A DNA stretch of 64,000 bases from Serratia entomophila. GTDB lineage: Bacteria > Pseudomonadota > Gammaproteobacteria > Enterobacterales > Enterobacteriaceae. The notes below the pieces were generated by a model. The model had not been told where the DNA came from and did no database searches. It was given only the letters and a program-made list of their open reading frames with translations. The stretch spans positions 2,976,001 through 3,040,000 of the forward strand of contig NZ_CP082787.1 of assembly GCF_021462285.1 (NCBI RefSeq). Direction: 5' to 3'. Shown here piece after piece: positions 55,982 through 63,509 of this stretch (its first letter is position 1; the number at the start of each line of letters is the position of its first letter). The position numbers and the translations under genes were made by a program.

Positions 55982-56368
55982 ATGATGAATAGAAGACGTT
56001 TTTATCTGGCGTCGCTGTTGGCTGTCGCCTGCTCCATCGGTACGATGCCGCCCGCAGTCGCTGAGCATGATCCGAAACAACATCTGACCTCCGATGACGT
56101 TAATCTGCCGGGCGCCGACTTTTTCCGTCTCTACCGCAGTGCGGATAAGCAGGAAAAAGAAAAAGCGCGCATTTACCTGCTGGGCGTACTGGATGCGACT
56201 GAAGGCAGAAGCTGGTGCCAATACAGCCAGTTGCAAACCGTCACGTTGCAGGAGTTTATTTTCGAATATTTCAATAAACTCCCCGCAGAACGCTTGCATG
56301 AACGGGCATCACATCTGATAGAAGAAACGCTGAAAACTCGCTTTCCCTGCAAAGGAAGCCAGTCATGA
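55982..56368 (+). CDS. Rap1a/Tai-family T6SS immunity protein
   Basis: 128 codons with AAGGA seven bases before the ATG. A signal peptide (MMNRRRFYLASLLAVACSIG, ending near AVAEH) sends it to the periplasm. The mature part fits the Rap1a/Tai immunity fold: LLGVLDATEGRSWCQYS, a run FEYFNKLPAERLHERASHLI and the terminal LKTRFPC, with the two cysteines of the family. It precedes and overlaps (ATGA) the remnant amidase gene at 56365. It was therefore probably that effector's immunity partner and is now an orphan, unless it still protects against neighbours. Confidence 0.8.
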   Translation: MMNRRRFYLASLLAVACSIGTMPPAVAEHDPKQHLTSDDVNLPGADFFRLYRSADKQEKEKARIYLLGVLDATEGRSWCQYSQLQTVTLQEFIFEYFNKLPAERLHERASHLIEETLKTRFPCKGSQS

Positions 56369-56537
56369 AACCATTGTATCGCCAGCTAAAAAGCAGCCAC
56401 TATTCGTCAGACTACTCGAGCCCGAGCTATTTGGCGGCGGCCATATCGCTCTCGTCGAGCCGGAAGACACTCTGTTAACCGGCCATTCGCATTGCTAATT
56501 TAACTGCAAAGAAGTTTGGTTTTGGGCGCTGAATTAG
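56365..56537 (+). pseudogene. Remnant of a second amidase-type T6SS effector gene
   Basis: Two pieces of one protein survive. The ATG at 56365, overlapping the immunity stop and preceded by AAGGA, opens MKPLYRQLKSSHYSSDYSSP, a typical N-terminus of NlpC/P60-like amidase effectors. After Y at 56430 the matching frame shifts by one. In that frame the DNA encodes GGGHIALVEPEDTLLTGHSH then C, a TAA stop (56496-56498), then FNCKEVWFWALN and TAG (56535-56537). That is the catalytic-histidine region and C-terminus of such amidases. The centre, with the catalytic cysteine, is missing. So there is an internal deletion, a frameshift and a nonsense codon. Confidence 0.8.
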
Positions 56538-56745
56538 CCGCCACAACCATAGAATTGGGTGTCTTATTCAACGAGATAAGAACCTGGTAATTAATACCGA
56601 TAGCTTTCGGTATTTATGAAGGTGCATGGCACAAGGATATAAAAATGGTAATACATTACCTCATTGCAATTCCTGCTGCTATTACCTGAATTTTTCAACG
56701 CAACGTTAATACTACTGTTAACCCTTAATAAAGAGTGAATAAACT
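56538..56745. promoter_or_regulatory. hcp upstream region
   Basis: Non-coding and AT-rich, so the promoter that gives hcp its usual high expression is likely here. A perfect 8-bp hairpin AATACCGA-TAGCTT-TCGGTATT lies at 56593-56614, followed by TATGAAG; it could end the tssC-immunity transcript. A purine-rich AAAGAGTG precedes the hcp ATG. I cannot place a -10/-35 pair with confidence. Confidence 0.45.
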
Positions 56746-57228
56746 ATGGCTATTGATATGTTCCTGAAAGTTGAAGGTGCCAGCGGCGAATCTAAAGATT
56801 CGAATCACAAGGGCTGGACCGACATTACTTCTTTCTCCTGGGGCGCTTCTCAACCGGGCAACATGGGTGTAGGCGGCGGCGGCGGTGCCGGTAAGGTGTG
56901 CTTTAACGATCTGCATGTTAATGCGCTGGTCGACAAGTCGACGCCTGCTCTGCTGAAACATTGCTCCAGCGGCAAACACCTGACCAAGGTTGAGCTGTCG
57001 GTCTGCAAGGCGGGCGGCACTCAGGTTGAGTACGTTAAAATCACCCTGGACGACGTGCTGGTCACCGCAGTGCAATACACCGGCGCCGGCGGCGAAGACA
57101 CCGTAGGCGTCACCTACTCCTTCCAGGCGGCTAAAGTTAAGCAGCAATACTGGGAGCAGAGCGATAAAGGCGGCAAAGGCGCCGAAAGCAGCGCAGGTTG
57201 GAACATCAAGGAAAACCGCGAAGCTTAA
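56746..57228 (+). CDS. hcp: Hcp (TssD), T6SS inner tube protein
   Basis: 160 codons. It starts MAIDMFLKVEGASGESKDSN and has HKGWTDITSFSWGASQPGNM, LKHCSSGKHLTKVELSVCKA and VGVTYSFQAAKV, the standard Hcp fold with a glycine-rich loop. Hexameric rings stack into the tube and also chaperone small effectors such as the Tae4 amidase encoded next. A hairpin follows the stop. Confidence 0.98.
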   Translation: MAIDMFLKVEGASGESKDSNHKGWTDITSFSWGASQPGNMGVGGGGGAGKVCFNDLHVNALVDKSTPALLKHCSSGKHLTKVELSVCKAGGTQVEYVKITLDDVLVTAVQYTGAGGEDTVGVTYSFQAAKVKQQYWEQSDKGGKGAESSAGWNIKENREA

Positions 57229-57237
57229 TTTGTATGC

Positions 57238-57257
57238 CCCCCGGTTACGGCCGGGGG
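57238..57257 (+). terminator. Partial terminator between hcp and tae4
   Basis: Perfect 7-bp GC stem CCCCCGG/CCGGGGG with a 6-base loop, 9 bp after the hcp stop, followed by ATTTAATATA. The weak T run suggests incomplete termination, which would leave much hcp message and less effector message. Confidence 0.5.
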
Positions 57258-57278
57258 ATTTAATATAGGGAAATAACA

Positions 57279-57782
57279 ATGAATAATAATCGCCCCATTT
57301 TTTCAGCCGCATGGGCTGCAAGCACTAAAATATATAACGCGCAATATTCAGCTCAGAATGTTGCCAAGATTATCGGCGGGCGTGTAGCCATGAATATTGC
57401 GCCCAATGGAAAGTGGGAAAACACCTGCGCTGTACGTATGAGTTACATCTTGAATAAATCTGGATTTCCCATTCCTTATGTAAAAGATCAGACCGTATCA
57501 GGCGCCGATCGTCAATGGTATTTTTTTAGAGTTAAAGATCTTATCGCTTATTTGACAAAGATCTGGGGCAAACCCGATCTTCGAGTCAAGTTCCCTCCTC
57601 CTGGTGGTGGTGAATTAGCCGGAAAGAAAGGGATCATATTGTTTGAAATTGCAGGTTGGAGCGATGCTGGAGGACACGCTACGCTCTGGAATGGGAACGG
57701 CGATTGTTATGATCATTGTTATTTCAATGAACCAGAAGCTCGCTATACAACAAATTACGCTAACTTTTGGGTATTGAGATGA
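57279..57782 (+). CDS. tae4: Tae4-type peptidoglycan amidase, T6SS effector (Ssp1-like)
   Basis: 167 codons with no signal peptide, as expected for a T6SS-delivered effector. It follows Salmonella Tae4 along its length: FSAAWAASTKIYN, ENTCAVRMSYILNKSGFPIP with catalytic C50, GKKGIILFEIAGWSDAGGHA with catalytic H133, then TLWNGNGDCYDHCYF. Tae4 enzymes cut the D-Glu-mDAP bond of peptidoglycan stems in target cells. In S. marcescens the homologous effector is Ssp1. The sequence is more AT-rich than the tss genes. The stop overlaps the immunity start (ATGA). Confidence 0.94.
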   Translation: MNNNRPIFSAAWAASTKIYNAQYSAQNVAKIIGGRVAMNIAPNGKWENTCAVRMSYILNKSGFPIPYVKDQTVSGADRQWYFFRVKDLIAYLTKIWGKPDLRVKFPPPGGGELAGKKGIILFEIAGWSDAGGHATLWNGNGDCYDHCYFNEPEARYTTNYANFWVLR

Positions 57783-58237
57783 AAAAAACCCTTATCTCCT
57801 TTTTTTGTATATATGCCACTTGTGCTATAGCACAGAAAAATCAAGAAGAACCCATTGAAAAGTGGCCGCCGCAAGCGGCGTACCGAAACTATTTGCAAAA
57901 CTACAAGGATATTGCTCTAACCTACTGCATTTCCGTCGCTTATAAGACATCACCAGAGGCCAGCAAAGATGCAATTGCCTCATCGAATGGAATCGATGCT
58001 TGGTCATACTATGCAATTCGTGATGAAGAATCTCCTATCATCGCGCTGACAAAGCAGTACTTGCAAAAAAATTACAATGCTAAGGATGGGAAAAGCCGCT
58101 TAGACTTAATGAAGTGCATGGATATGTATCATAGTGAAGAGCTTGACAAACTTGCGAAAGACTATGTACAGCGCCCTAATGATAATTGGGTGAAAGACAA
58201 TCCGGATAGAGTAAATGAAAATCCTCCTCGGAAATAA
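57779..58237 (+). CDS. tai4: Tai4-like periplasmic immunity protein
   Basis: 152 residues from the ATG at 57779, overlapping the tae4 stop. A signal peptide (MKKTLISFFCIYATCAIA) is followed by a helical domain with YRNYLQNYKDIALTYCISVA, AIASSNGIDAWSYYAI and LMKCMDMYHSEELDKL, the Tai4 pattern with two conserved cysteines. Translational coupling makes it the prime candidate for protection against the Tae4 encoded before it. It has a longer C-terminal tail (VQRPNDNWVKDNPDRVNENP) than the next paralogue. Confidence 0.9.
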   Translation: MKKTLISFFCIYATCAIAQKNQEEPIEKWPPQAAYRNYLQNYKDIALTYCISVAYKTSPEASKDAIASSNGIDAWSYYAIRDEESPIIALTKQYLQKNYNAKDGKSRLDLMKCMDMYHSEELDKLAKDYVQRPNDNWVKDNPDRVNENPPRK

Positions 58238-58240
58238 TCA

Positions 58241-58603
58241 GTGAAAAAAATCTCACTGACTGTGGCTATCGCCGCAACGTTGAACGCTAATGCAGCGACA
58301 AAAATTGACTATTCCCCTGCCGAGTACCTCAAAAACTACGCGCTCAGCGTTTGTATTGCCGAGGGGTACTCAGCAAGAGAAGTCAAAAACGATGCCGCCG
58401 CCACTGCTCGGGGTTACATGGAATTCGGCGATTATTCTCTGGAAGCGCATACCGCTGTCAGGGCGCTGGCAAAGGAATTTCTGGCAAAGCCTTATGACAG
58501 CATGTCTGGGGAGCCGATGACGATGGCGAAATGCATCGATCTTTATCATAGCCAGGAATTGAACGCCATTATCAAGAAATACCAAGGGAAAGAGGATAAT
58601 TGA
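58241..58603 (+). CDS. Second Tai4-like immunity protein
   Basis: 120 residues from a GTG three bases after the previous stop. A signal peptide (VKKISLTVAIAATLNANA) leads into YLKNYALSVCIAEGYSAREV, ATARGYMEFGDYSLEAHTAV and MAKCIDLYHSQELNAIIKKY. This is a clean Tai4 sequence, closer to the family core than the one before, so it could equally be the cognate partner of Tae4 or the retained partner of a lost effector. The ribosome site is weak, suggesting coupling to the gene before. Confidence 0.88.
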   Translation: MKKISLTVAIAATLNANAATKIDYSPAEYLKNYALSVCIAEGYSAREVKNDAAATARGYMEFGDYSLEAHTAVRALAKEFLAKPYDSMSGEPMTMAKCIDLYHSQELNAIIKKYQGKEDN

Positions 58604-58647
58604 TATCCGGACTTATTAAACGAGTTTTTTCTCAAAGGTTATCTCGG

Positions 58648-59031
58648 ATGAGAAAACACGCTTACTTTCTACTGTCTCTACTGCTCGGAAGCCAGGTGGT
58701 CTTTGCTGAAACCTCGGTCGATTCTCTGCCACAAGAAACATTGTATAAAAATTGGTTAATCAGTCGCTGTTTGGGAAAGTTTACTGATTCAGAGAATACC
58801 CGAAAAGACGCATTCAGAAGCGCCAGCGCTTACCTGGAATTTAGCAAACTTCCCCTTTCCGCGTTTGAAGAGGGGGAGATACTGGTGGAGCGCTATTTAA
58901 AGCAAGAGCGCCAAGGTTCAACAGCTGGCAGCTATCATACGCTTGAATGCCTCGCTTTATCCCAATCAAAAGAGGCCCATAACATTTTCATCAAGAATAA
59001 AAGCAATTCACACAACGAAAGAAAACAGTAA
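58648..59031 (+). CDS. Third, diverged Tai4-like immunity protein
   Basis: 127 residues from the ATG at 58648 (AAAGG nine bases upstream); the frame is open from 58600, but the signal peptide MRKHAYFLLSLLLGSQVVFA starts here. The mature part keeps the Tai4 layout (LYKNWLISRCLGKFTDSENT, AFRSASAYLEFSKLPLSAFE, YHTLECLALSQSKEAHNIFI) with both cysteines but a poorer match: SQSKEA replaces the usual YHSxEL. It is probably an orphan immunity gene for an amidase absent here. Confidence 0.78.
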   Translation: MRKHAYFLLSLLLGSQVVFAETSVDSLPQETLYKNWLISRCLGKFTDSENTRKDAFRSASAYLEFSKLPLSAFEEGEILVERYLKQERQGSTAGSYHTLECLALSQSKEAHNIFIKNKSNSHNERKQ

Positions 59032-59056
59032 GCCTTGATCACACAACTCACTTAGC

Positions 59057-59090
59057 GGCTTGCCAAAATACCCGCCAATTTTGGCAAGCC
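59057..59090 (+). terminator. Long perfect hairpin at the end of the immunity block
   Basis: 13-bp perfect stem GGCTTGCCAAAAT/ATTTTGGCAAGCC with an 8-base loop, 25 bp after the last immunity stop and 53 bp before tagH. AAAGATCG follows on the plus strand, so there is no U tract. It probably marks the 3' end of the hcp-effector-immunity messages or protects them. Confidence 0.5.
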
Positions 59091-59142
59091 AAAGATCGAA
59101 TCATTAATTATTGCACTACCTCCTAATCAGCAGGAATGCCTT

Positions 59143-60882
59143 ATGCGATTTTCTATTGTAAAAAACAAAAATGGCCAGGTTCCACCGCAGAGCAGCTGCG
59201 ATTTCCTGCCGCCGGGCGGCACCATCGGCCGCAGCGTAGACAACAATCTGGTATTGCCGGACGAAGAGCGCGCCATCTCGCGCCTGCAGGCAATCGTGCA
59301 TATTTCCGCTGACGGCGAATGCCGGGTGACCAACCGCGGCAACGTGACCCGGGTGCTGCTTAACGATATTCCGCTGGAGCGCGGCCGCCAGGTAGAGCTG
59401 CAGGACGGCGACATGCTGGGTATCGACGACTATCAAATTCAGGTCAGCGCGCTGCAACAGCACGCCGCACCGCCGGCCCAGGCGGCCAGAGCCGCTGAGG
59501 CTGCGCCAGCCCCAACGCCGGCGCCCCCAGCCAAAGAAAAATCCGCCGGGCCAATTCCCAATGAGATCTGGGACAGCCTGGTGGAGGAGTTTACGCCAAA
59601 CGCCCCCGCTGCCGCCGCCCCGGCCCCGGCCGTGACTCATGATAACCATCCGCTGCTGGAAACCCCGCAACCCGAACTGAACCCGGCGGATCCGCTGGCG
59701 CAGCTGGCGGGCAACGTCGACCTGCACCAGCTGCAGCGGCAGGAAACCGATCCGGCCGCGCTGTTCAATACCGACACCACGTTCGACCGCGACCCTATTC
59801 TGGCCGACACCACCCCCAGCGCCCTGTTGGCCGAACGGCGCCCGGCGGCGACGCGGCAGCCCGAGCCGGTGAAGGCGTCGCCCGCTATGGCGGAGAAGCA
59901 AGAGCAGGAGCTGGATCCGCTGGCGCTGTTTGGCGGCTCTTCCGCGCCGGCCTCGCCCGACGCCCTGAACGGCAACGATCCTTTGGGCCTGCTGATGGGG
60001 GGTGCAGTGCCGCTGGCGCAGCCGGAAGCGGAGCCCCCGGCTCAACCGCCAATGCCGCCGCAGATGGCCACCACACCAGAGGCGCCGCAGCCGCCGCCTG
60101 TCGCCCCGCCGCTCCCGGCGGCAAAACCGGAACCGGCGCCGCAGTTCCAGCGCCAGGAACCGGCGGTACAGCAGCCGCGTCCGCGCCCGGGCAACCGCCT
60201 GGGCATCGATCCGGTCGCTTATCAGGCCGCCCGGCCGCAAAACGGCGCCGCGGCGAACGGCAATCGGCTGGAGGGCCCGCTGCTGGCGGCATTGCTGCAG
60301 GGCATTGGCCTGGATGACCTGCAGCCGCAGCCGCATTTCGATGAACAGCAGATCCGCCAGGCCGGCCGGCTGCTGAGCCTGTTCTCTCAGGGCACCGTCG
60401 CCCTGCTCTCCTCGCGCTCAATTCTCAAACGCGGCGTGAAGGCGGAGATGACCATGATCCTCGACGAGGCCAACAACCCGTTCAAGCTGCTGCCCTCCGG
60501 CAAAACGGTATTGATGCAGATGTTCGGCAGCCAGATGCCGGGCTTTATGCCGCCGGAACAGGCGGTGCGCGATGCGCTGATCGACCTGCAGGCGCACCAG
60601 TTGGGGATGATCGCCGGCATCCGCGCCATCATCGCCGCCATGCTGCAGTCGTTCAATCCGGAGCGTCTCGAAGAGGAAGCGCGCAAGGAAGGCGCGGCGC
60701 CGCGTCTGGCGCTGCCTGCCAATCGCAAGGCGGCATTGTGGGATTATTTCGTGAAAAGCTACCAGCAGACCTCCGGAGAAATCGAAGACGACTTCCACAC
60801 CCTGTTCGGCGAAGCCTTCCTGCACGCCTATGACGTTGAAGTGAATCAATATAAAGACTCACAGACCAAACCGGACGCGTAA
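59143..60882 (+). CDS. tagH: TagH (Fha-type), FHA-domain T6SS activator
   Basis: 579 codons. The N-terminal FHA domain (residues 1-100: GTIGRSVDNNLVLPDEERAI, SRLQAIVHIS, NRGNVTRVLLN) has the GR and S of the phosphothreonine pocket, with A where many FHA domains have H. A long proline/alanine-rich linker (about 105-360) follows. The C-terminal TagH domain is at about 375-579 (GLDDLQPQPHFDEQQIRQAG, SILKRGVKAEMTMI). Fha proteins are phosphorylated by PpkA and dephosphorylated by PppA to switch the T6SS on and off. The stop overlaps the pppA start by one base. Confidence 0.93.
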   Translation: MRFSIVKNKNGQVPPQSSCDFLPPGGTIGRSVDNNLVLPDEERAISRLQAIVHISADGECRVTNRGNVTRVLLNDIPLERGRQVELQDGDMLGIDDYQIQVSALQQHAAPPAQAARAAEAAPAPTPAPPAKEKSAGPIPNEIWDSLVEEFTPNAPAAAAPAPAVTHDNHPLLETPQPELNPADPLAQLAGNVDLHQLQRQETDPAALFNTDTTFDRDPILADTTPSALLAERRPAATRQPEPVKASPAMAEKQEQELDPLALFGGSSAPASPDALNGNDPLGLLMGGAVPLAQPEAEPPAQPPMPPQMATTPEAPQPPPVAPPLPAAKPEPAPQFQRQEPAVQQPRPRPGNRLGIDPVAYQAARPQNGAAANGNRLEGPLLAALLQGIGLDDLQPQPHFDEQQIRQAGRLLSLFSQGTVALLSSRSILKRGVKAEMTMILDEANNPFKLLPSGKTVLMQMFGSQMPGFMPPEQAVRDALIDLQAHQLGMIAGIRAIIAAMLQSFNPERLEEEARKEGAAPRLALPANRKAALWDYFVKSYQQTSGEIEDDFHTLFGEAFLHAYDVEVNQYKDSQTKPDA

Positions 60883-61655
60883 TGAATATCACTATAGCTT
60901 CTACCTCCAATCAGGGCGGCCGCGACTCCAATCAGGATCAGACCGGCGAAGTGATCGGCAACCGCGCCGCCTGTTTCGTGGTGTGCGACGGCATAGCCGG
61001 CTTTCCCGGCGGCGACATCGCCGCCCGGCTGGCGCGCGACACCATCCTGCAAAACTTCGATGGCGAAAAGCACATGAATGCGCAGAGCATTCGTCAGCAC
61101 ATTTCGAGCGCCAATGCGGCTATCCATCAGCAGCAACGGCAGTCGGAGGAATACAGCAAGATGGGCACCACGCTGGTCAGCCTGTTTATCGACCGCGACT
61201 ATCAGCTGGCCTACTGGGCGCACGCCGGCGACAGCCGCCTGTATCTGTTCCGCCGCGGCTACCTCTATGCCGTCACCACCGACCACAGTCTGATCCAGCA
61301 AATGCAGGACGCCGGTTATCAAACCAGCGGCATCAACAGCAACCTGCTGTATTTCGCGCTGGGCCTGAACGAAGAACGCGACGCCAGCTACAGCGACGTG
61401 CTGCAGTTGGAAGACGGCGACGTTTTCCTGCTGTGCACCGACGGTTTCTGGCACAGCTTTACCCAGGCAGAACTGGAGCAATCGCTGCATATGGTCAACT
61501 CCCCCAGCGAGTGGATCGCCCTGATGCAGCAGGCATGGAAGAAAAACAATAACAGCGATAACTACAGCGCTATCGCCGTCTGGATCGGCTCACCGCAGGA
61601 AACCACCCTGCTGCATTCGCTGGCGGATGCGGAGCGGTTTCTGTCCCGCGACTGA
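60882..61655 (+). CDS. pppA: PppA, PP2C-type Ser/Thr phosphatase
   Basis: 257 codons. The PP2C motifs are in order: SNQGGRDSNQDQTGEV, FVVCDGIAGFPGGDIAA, MGTTLVSLFID, YWAHAGDSRLYLFRRG, TTDHSLIQQM, LLCTDGFWHSF and SDNYSAIAVWIG, with the metal-binding aspartates intact. PppA reverses PpkA phosphorylation of Fha and so limits T6SS activity. It is coupled to tagH. The kinase gene is not in the window. Confidence 0.94.
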   Translation: MNITIASTSNQGGRDSNQDQTGEVIGNRAACFVVCDGIAGFPGGDIAARLARDTILQNFDGEKHMNAQSIRQHISSANAAIHQQQRQSEEYSKMGTTLVSLFIDRDYQLAYWAHAGDSRLYLFRRGYLYAVTTDHSLIQQMQDAGYQTSGINSNLLYFALGLNEERDASYSDVLQLEDGDVFLLCTDGFWHSFTQAELEQSLHMVNSPSEWIALMQQAWKKNNNSDNYSAIAVWIGSPQETTLLHSLADAERFLSRD

Positions 61656-61685
61656 GTCAGGCGTAAATTCACAGCAAGGTTACCT

Positions 61686-62669
61686 ATGAAATACTGGATG
61701 CCAGGGCTTGTCGCCCTGATGGCGATACCGGCCGCCCAGGCGGCGAATTATCGTCTGGTGTACTCCCCCAGCCAGAAGCTGGAAGTGTTTATCGACGGCG
61801 TCAAAAACAGCCAGCCGGAAAGCTGGTGCGGCAAAACCATTCCGCTGCGCATCGTCTCGGCGCAGAGCAAAGATCCCGCCGTGCTGAACGACTTTTTGCC
61901 GCGCGTCGGCAACCTGTTGGAGAAGCAATGCGCCAAGGCCAGCCAACTGCCCTGGACGCTGACCGACAAGCGCGGCGAAAAGCTGGCCTCCGGCGAAGCC
62001 GGCAAGGCGCACGGCTGGAAACCGGGGCACAAGCAGGCTGCCGTCGACCCCATCGAGCCGCCGCAGCCGGTAATCCCCGCCGCCGTGGACGTCACCTCGC
62101 CGCTGGCCGATCCTGCGCCGGCCCAGCGTTTCGACCTGCCGCAGGGCTGCCATTTCCGCACCTATTGGAACGGCGAAGCTAATGGCAGCGCGCTGTTTAT
62201 CCCGAGTGGCGCGGCGCTGCGCTGCGGCGACGACGGCTGGTTGAACGGCAGCAGCAGCGCCCAGCTGCAGCAAAATGGCCAAACCGCAACGCCGGCGCTG
62301 TGGTTCCATCAGGGTTATCCGCTGATGAACCTCAGCGTCGGCGATCGCCCGCTGAAGGTGGCCAGCGCCAATGCCCAACGGCTGGTGCTGGGCGCCAACC
62401 CGCAGGCGCCGGGCAGCTTCCTGCTGTTGCCGTTCGAGCCGCAATTGCACGCCTGGTCGTTCAGCGGCGTAGTGATCGTCGAAATGCCGCGCGTGGACGC
62501 CGCCGATGCCGACAAAGTTAAACAGCGCGTGCAGCAGGCGCAGACCGCCTGGCAGCCGCTGCTGGGCGCCTCGGCACCGCTGACCTTCAAACTGGTGGAA
62601 AAGTTGGCCGCCGATCGGGCCGATCCCGCCAGCGGCAGCTACCTGGCGGTTAACGGCGCCACTCACTGA
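61686..62669 (+). CDS. Periplasmic T6SS-cluster protein, unknown function
   Basis: 327 codons. A signal peptide (MKYWMPGLVALMAIPAAQA) is followed by two regions joined by a proline-rich linker (about 115-145). The first has ANYRLVYSPSQKLEVFIDGV and two cysteines (SWCGKTIP, KQCAKASQ). The second is beta-rich with two further cysteines (GCHFRTYWNGEAN, LRCGDDGWLNG). I do not recognise the family; it lacks the features I associate with TagO/VasI. Placement between pppA and tagJ suggests a periplasmic role in regulation or in anchoring the membrane complex. Confidence 0.8.
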   Translation: MKYWMPGLVALMAIPAAQAANYRLVYSPSQKLEVFIDGVKNSQPESWCGKTIPLRIVSAQSKDPAVLNDFLPRVGNLLEKQCAKASQLPWTLTDKRGEKLASGEAGKAHGWKPGHKQAAVDPIEPPQPVIPAAVDVTSPLADPAPAQRFDLPQGCHFRTYWNGEANGSALFIPSGAALRCGDDGWLNGSSSAQLQQNGQTATPALWFHQGYPLMNLSVGDRPLKVASANAQRLVLGANPQAPGSFLLLPFEPQLHAWSFSGVVIVEMPRVDAADADKVKQRVQQAQTAWQPLLGASAPLTFKLVEKLAADRADPASGSYLAVNGATH

Positions 62670-62685
62670 TTATAAGGAAAGGCCT

Positions 62686-63507
62686 GTGAAATCATTAGCA
62701 AGCATGTTGCAAGGCGGCTCGATCAGCGCCGCTGTCGGCGCAGTGGAAAATGAAATCAAAGCGCGGCCGGCGGATGCCGATCTGCGCGCTACCTTGGTGC
62801 AACTGCTGTGCCTGAGCGGCAACTGGCAGCGCGCCAACGCGCAGCTGAAGTCCTGGCAGGCGCTGAAGCCTATCGCCCAACCGACCACCCTGCTGCTGAT
62901 GCAGTCGGTCAACGCTGAACTGCAGCGACAGGCGGTATTTGCCGGCAACGCCACGCCGGCGCTGCTGCAGCAAAACCAGCCCTGGCTGCAGCAGATGCTT
63001 CAGGCGTTGCGCCTGGATGCGCAAGGCGAAACCGGGCAGGCGCAGGCGCTGCGCGACAGCGCGCTTGAGGCCGCCCCAGCCAGCGCCGGGCAGCTGACGT
63101 TGGCGCAGGGTGAGCAGGAACAGAGCCTGGCCTTCGAGTGGCTGACCGACGGCGACGGCCGCCTTGGCCCGGTGTGCGAACTGGCGCTGAACGGCGCCTA
63201 TTACTGGCTGCCGTTCGCCGATATCGCCGAAATTCAGTTCCAGGCGCCGCAAAGCGCCATCGATCTGGTGTGGAGCCATGCGCTGGTGCGGCTGCGCGAC
63301 GGCCGTGAGCAGGTCTGCCAACTGCCCGCCCGCTACCCGCTGGCGGAAAACAGCGACGACGCCCTGCTGCTCGGCCAACGCACAGCATGGCTGCCGCTGG
63401 GCGACGGCCCGCACTACGCCGGCCTGGGGCTGAAAACCTGGCTGAGCGAGAGCGATGAGTTTCCGCTGCACAGCCTGCGCCAACTGAGCTTTGGCGCGGG
63501 TGCCTGA
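62686..63507 (+). CDS. tagJ: TagJ (ImpE/SciE family), T6SS accessory
   Basis: 273 residues from a GTG at 62686 with AAGGA upstream. The N-terminal tetratricopeptide-like half (LQGGSISAAVGAVENEIKAR, LRATLVQLLCLSGNWQRANA) and the C-terminal ImpE block (FEWLTDGDGRLGPVCELALN, YYWLPFADIAEIQFQAP) define the family. In Pseudomonas TagJ binds the ClpV ATPase and the sheath and is thought to help sheath recycling. The tssE start follows after 2 bp. Confidence 0.9.
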   Translation: MKSLASMLQGGSISAAVGAVENEIKARPADADLRATLVQLLCLSGNWQRANAQLKSWQALKPIAQPTTLLLMQSVNAELQRQAVFAGNATPALLQQNQPWLQQMLQALRLDAQGETGQAQALRDSALEAAPASAGQLTLAQGEQEQSLAFEWLTDGDGRLGPVCELALNGAYYWLPFADIAEIQFQAPQSAIDLVWSHALVRLRDGREQVCQLPARYPLAENSDDALLLGQRTAWLPLGDGPHYAGLGLKTWLSESDEFPLHSLRQLSFGAGA

Positions 63508-63509
63508 CG

